DNA from: Limonium bicolor
Taxonomy: Eukaryota > Streptophyta > Magnoliopsida > Caryophyllales > Plumbaginaceae
Direction: 5' to 3'
DNA: 64,000 bases
NCBI GenBank assembly: GCA_023374045.1
Contig: CM041779.1
Location: forward strand, 270,974,062-271,038,061
Shown here one piece after another: positions 59,901 through 64,000 of this stretch; position 1 is the first letter of the stretch, and each line of letters starts with the position of its first letter. The translations under genes and the position numbers were made by a program. The notes below the pieces were generated by a model. That model was given only the letters and a program-made list of their open reading frames with translations. It was not told the DNA's origin and searched no databases.

Positions 59901-61315
59901 TGTGAAATTAATGAAAACGTGGTAACGCACTAAAACTATCGAACCAAGAAACGATAACGCGAACCTATGAACTCACTAAAATGCGAGAGGGTGTACGGGA
60001 TTAGTAAACTCCCGATAACAGTTAGAGAACCGAATTGATTTAATCCACAAAACAATTAATAGTGGAAGTATATAAGGAACCTCTATTTAGAGGATTGATG
60101 ATTGTTCAAGACATGAACCTTGAGAGAAGTAAAGAATAGTAAGGGATCACCAAACCCCTTAGAAAGATAGTCGACCCACAATGAGAGGATCCGACTAATA
60201 TAAACAATGTCCCGAACATGAGAGTATTCGATACATTGGGGAAACCCTTAAATCTGAGAATATTAGACATTGGAATTTCCCTAAGCTATTAGAGGATATC
60301 GAGAGAGATACTTCTAGGCTAATCCATGAGATTGTATTATGGCTCCGAGAGAGGAGTGTTGGGAATTTGAGTAGTCCGGTAGAGAAACGGACATTTGAGA
60401 ATTTGAGGAGCTAAGCGTATAGTTCTGTTTGTATTTGAAAGCCCGATGGTGAGTCTTGTGCATGACTCTGCCCGGAGGTCATAGGTAATGACTTTAAAGA
60501 TACCTTTGAGTATTTGATTTGAGAATTTGATTGAGAAGTTGAATTCAGAATTTGATTGAGATTTGAGAATATGAGTATTGAGAATTAAGTTGAAACTTGA
60601 GAGACTTGAGAAATTGAGTTTAAGTAGAGAATTGAGTTTGAGTATTGTAGAACTTGGTTGAAGTTAAGAGTAAGGGAATTTGAGTAAGAGTAACCCAAGA
60701 GAGTGGGTAAGACAATGAGGAATTGAGTAAGGCATAGTGAGGTAGAAACCCTCGAGGCCTATGTGTAGGATAATATAAACTAACCCCTTGATGTGTGAGT
60801 TAGTGTTGAATTCGATGTCAAACATTGATTGTGCTAATATACATATATAATGTATTGTTGTCTTGCATGTTGATTGAATTAAAATAAATCGCATGTTCTC
60901 GACCAAAATAGTCGGTGTACCCCCGTTAGCACGCAGGGTATGCGAATTTCATATGCAGCAATTTGCTGAGCCCCTAGGGGCACCGTTTTTATTTTCCAGG
61001 TACTTGAAGTTGGACACCGTTCGAGAGTAGGACGGGGTTGCTACATAAGCGTGGGTAGTAAATTAAGAAAATTTGTATTGATTTGTAAATGTTGAAATGT
61101 AAGACCGTTTGGTTATCAGCGAACTTGAGGAATGTAGATACTCGGTATAGTTTTGAAGGGATATTGCATTGTATAAGAATTGATTTGAAGTTGTAATTGT
61201 ACTGAGATTCGACTAAGGAATTGGATTGTATTGTTTGGTGTACAATACTCGGTATATTCGTCATTAGACCAATATTGTAATTTGGATGGTGTATTGAATT
61301 TGGTTTGGCCTTGTT
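56964..61315 (+). mobile_element. LTR E (incomplete at the right, entered by F)
   Basis: It starts TGAAATACCCCGAACTT at 56964 after candidate target bases ACACC (56959-56963) in the copia post-pol ORF. Stretches match element B LTRs in inverse orientation (for example near 59480-59720 and 60905-61000). It carries a palindrome array (59115-59305), a hairpin region and CAG/GTACTT. The 3' end lies beyond F and the window edge, so whether E is solo or full length cannot be told. Small frames at 57530-57793 and 58000-58272 look like chance. Confidence 0.82.
59115..59305. repeat. Imperfect-palindrome array in LTR E
   Basis: Three units of GGTCCGGGACTT...AAGTCCCGGACCACCC, with different spacers between the arms. 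Confidence 0.85.
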
Positions 61316-64000
61316 TGTAACACCCCAACTACTAACAACACACTTAATAACGTATCACAGCGGAAATCTCAACTCACAACATCACTTAACTCTTTGGTGT
61401 TACACGCCGTTAGCCACCCTCGTGGCTAACAAGGCTAACATATATACATCGTACCGGTCTGATGGACTAAACTCCCGAGCAACTACACATTAATCCCGTT
61501 CCATGTTCAACATTCATTATACACTTACATTACAACTGTACCGAGTAATTACCAACTAACGCCGATACAATTTCGGTCTTACTACACCTACAGCACATCC
61601 ACAATTTTCATGACTACCCACATACAATCAACTACCCCGTCCTACTCTCGAACGGCCTCCAGTTCCTTGTACCTGAAACAGGAAAGAGAAGAAAAGGGTG
61701 GCCCCCAAGGGGCTCAGCACCTTTGCTGGTATGGTAATCCCGCAGCCCGCGTGCTACCGGGCCACGCACAACTAATTGTCGTCTTAGCATGCGATTGATT
61801 TTATTTAAACATACACAACTACACACATACTTCATGCTTAAAGGCAAACATCCATTAGTAGGACACAAACACAAGATTAGCACACACAACATAACCATAC
61901 ACTTCACTTGACAACATACACACGACTTAATTCCAATCTTCTTAGAGAACATAAACTTTACTTAGGGAGTGCCGGGGTGATATAAGCCCGAGCACAACAT
62001 ACATACATTTTCTTTACTTAGGTATGGCGGCCTCATATAGGACCGATCACACCTTGCACAATTTCCCCCTAGCTCCAATAATGATGAGGTAGGTAAGCCT
62101 TGGTTAAGCTTGTGGGTGGTTATAATTCAAGGAGGAAAAACAACCGTAACATAACAAATAGGGAGTTGAAACGAACTTAGGCATCAACACCCTACCAACA
62201 TTACACATGATTTCCCCCTACCCGATTGGAAGTTGGGTAGGTAAGCTTTGGCTAAGCTAATGGGAGGTCGAAATCCAATGAAGGAAAACAACCCTAACAT
62301 AACAGGATGGGAGTTAATTCACATATATACATCAACTCCCAAACAATACGCGCGACCGGAACGACCGGATTCCTCACCATACATAACATATACTTATTAG
62401 TTAAAGGTTCCTTTATGGAACTCATCACATACATACATCACATAGTGTTACTAACTCTGTTAGACCATACGGGGAGTAACATCCCTTTTTAACACACATG
62501 GATAACTGTATCCGATAGCAACAACACTCAAAACAAGGTCACATACATCACACATAGTCACAACATACACAAACGCACGGATAGCCGTAGTTAGAACGTT
62601 CCCGTGGGTTGGGACGTTTATTCCGAATACCGATCTCTTATGTGAACCTAGGGTCGGTTAACTATTATTTAACACATAACTAGGGTTAAGCGGTATCGGA
62701 ATTAATTACGCCACAATAATGAATTACTATAAACTCATTTCATGCTTTATCTTGCAAGGTGGCAAACACACAGAAAAACACATTGGCATACAAGCCGGTG
62801 TAATCCGGTAGGACACAGGTTGCAAGAGAACCATACCTTACACCATGGGTTACTCTGCCGTGTTCCCGAGGGTTCACTCCAGCGCGTCATCTCGCGCTCC
62901 CCGGATAGTTTTTGAACAACTGGTAATATTTAAAATGTTTTATTAACAACAAAGTCTTACGGTATGTAAGCTTCTATTACTTCTACTTACTCGTTACCCC
63001 GTTATCCCGGTGTACTTAATGTTCTTATACTCTCAACTTGCTTGGTTACTTTTACACTTGTTTTAATACTCATATACTTACTTTCTTACCTTTATTATTT
63101 CAATTGTAGTGTACTACCACATACATATGCATATATGTGTATAGGCATATATATATATATACATATGATTATTATAATCATATAGTAAAAACATTTCTTT
63201 TTTTTTTTGACTCGACCGGACTTGCGACCGACCTTGCAAGTCCGGTCCATTCCAGTAGCTACCAGTACGGGAAATTTTCTGGCTCGACCGAACTTGCAAG
63301 TCCGGTCGCAAGTTCGGTCCATTCCAGTAGCTTGCATTACGGGAATTTTTCTGGCCGACCGAACATGTATGTCCGGTCGCAAGTCCGGTCGATTCCAGAA
63401 GGTTTCCCGTCTTTGTAAATCTGGGCTCGACCGAACTTGCAAGTCCGGTCGCAAGTCCGGTCCGGCCCAGTACTCAGTTTTAAAATCTGTTTTCAGTCCT
63501 CTCTTTACCCATTCTTCCCCAATTTCCTACACTTAATCCCACATAGTTTAACACTACTAGGCCCTCAAAACTGCCTTGGTTCATCCCCCCAATACCTTAC
63601 TTACTCATTTCTAAATCCCTATACACAATTTTTCCTCACTCCTTTCAAACACTTTACAGTTTTGTTACTTTTAGCTACGAGATTTATAACTCAATCCTCA
63701 CTCTCCAATTACCAATCCATGGTCCCTTACCCATCTCTACTACTCCCATACATACCTTGGTTCTCCCATGCACCAAGTCCTCTTTAATGCACAGTTCTAC
63801 CAAAATTTTGCCATAGCTCACCTATATTCTTACTTATCCACACCATATCTTTCTCCTCAGCTTCATCCCCTATTCTAGCCAACCACAAGGGTTCTAACAG
63901 CACATAACAAATCCTCAAACTTAAACATTTGGCTCTTAGCCCTCAACTCAACTATCAATTCACACACCTCTCCAACCCAACTAAACACATTACACACAGA
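61316..64000 (-). mobile_element. LTR F (partial, runs off the window)
   Basis: It starts TGTAACACCCC at 61316 inside LTR E, after TTGTT (61311-61315), so minus orientation. It shares the TTTCCGCTG block, the hairpin group (61697-61783), a CAG/GTACAAGG donor (61675-61671) and a palindrome array (63209-63466). Only about 2.7 kb is inside the window. Confidence 0.82.
63209..63466. repeat. Imperfect-palindrome array in LTR F
   Basis: Units of CTCGACCGAACTTGCAAGTC and CGGTCGCAAGTCCGGTCC with CATTCCAGTAG spacers, again directly after an oligo-T tract. Confidence 0.88.

Overview
The window is a nested stack of LTR retrotransposons typical of intergenic chromatin in a large, repeat-rich flowering-plant genome. 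All visible primer-binding sites match plant initiator-tRNA-Met, one pol is of the Ty3/gypsy chromovirus type and another is of the Ty1/copia SIRE/Maximus type. No ordinary host gene, tRNA, rRNA or CRISPR is visible. I cannot name the species.

Layout, oldest to youngest. (1) A decayed copia element runs from the left edge: partial 5' LTR, PBS, gag, protease, integrase, RT, RNase H, then a post-pol ORF. (2) At 6170-56859, flanked by the 5-bp duplication CAAAA, gypsy element A lies on the minus strand inside that post-pol ORF. Without its own insertions it is about 14.6 kb with 4.1-kb LTRs. (3) Element A is split twice. Element B (40754-54943, minus, duplication CTCTT) sits in its 5' LTR, and element C (16193-38058, plus, duplication GTACG) sits in its gag. 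(4) Element C is split by D (23759-29661, minus, duplication CGCAG), which looks like a 5.9-kb solo LTR. (5) The copia ORF resumes at 56865 and is broken again at 56964 by LTR E (plus), which is entered at 61316 by LTR F (minus). E and F run off the window.

The most interesting object is element A. Between its gag zinc knuckles and its protease it carries, in the sense orientation, an AlkB-like 2-oxoglutarate/Fe(II) dioxygenase domain of the plant ALKBH1-like type (14898-14159). The Fe ligands and the 2OG-binding arginines are readable and there is one in-frame stop. Reading frames and GT/AG sites suggest a splicing-based expression scheme. A leader intron of exactly 580 bp can be drawn in both A and C from a donor in the LTR to an AG next to the gag ATG. 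Two gag introns are shared by A and C in the same phase. In A a phase-1 donor after gag can join in frame either to AlkB or, skipping it, to the protease-RT-integrase exon.

Element C reads as a non-autonomous gag-only partner with an intact four-exon gag and no pol. Element B has neither gag nor pol, yet shares a collinear non-coding internal module with C. Across the LTR families there are recurring structured elements: a PBS hairpin, an upstream second polypurine tract, a cluster of short hairpins before the LTR splice donor, a U3 palindrome, and family-specific arrays of imperfect palindromes. Splicing, function and novelty are inferred from sequence only.
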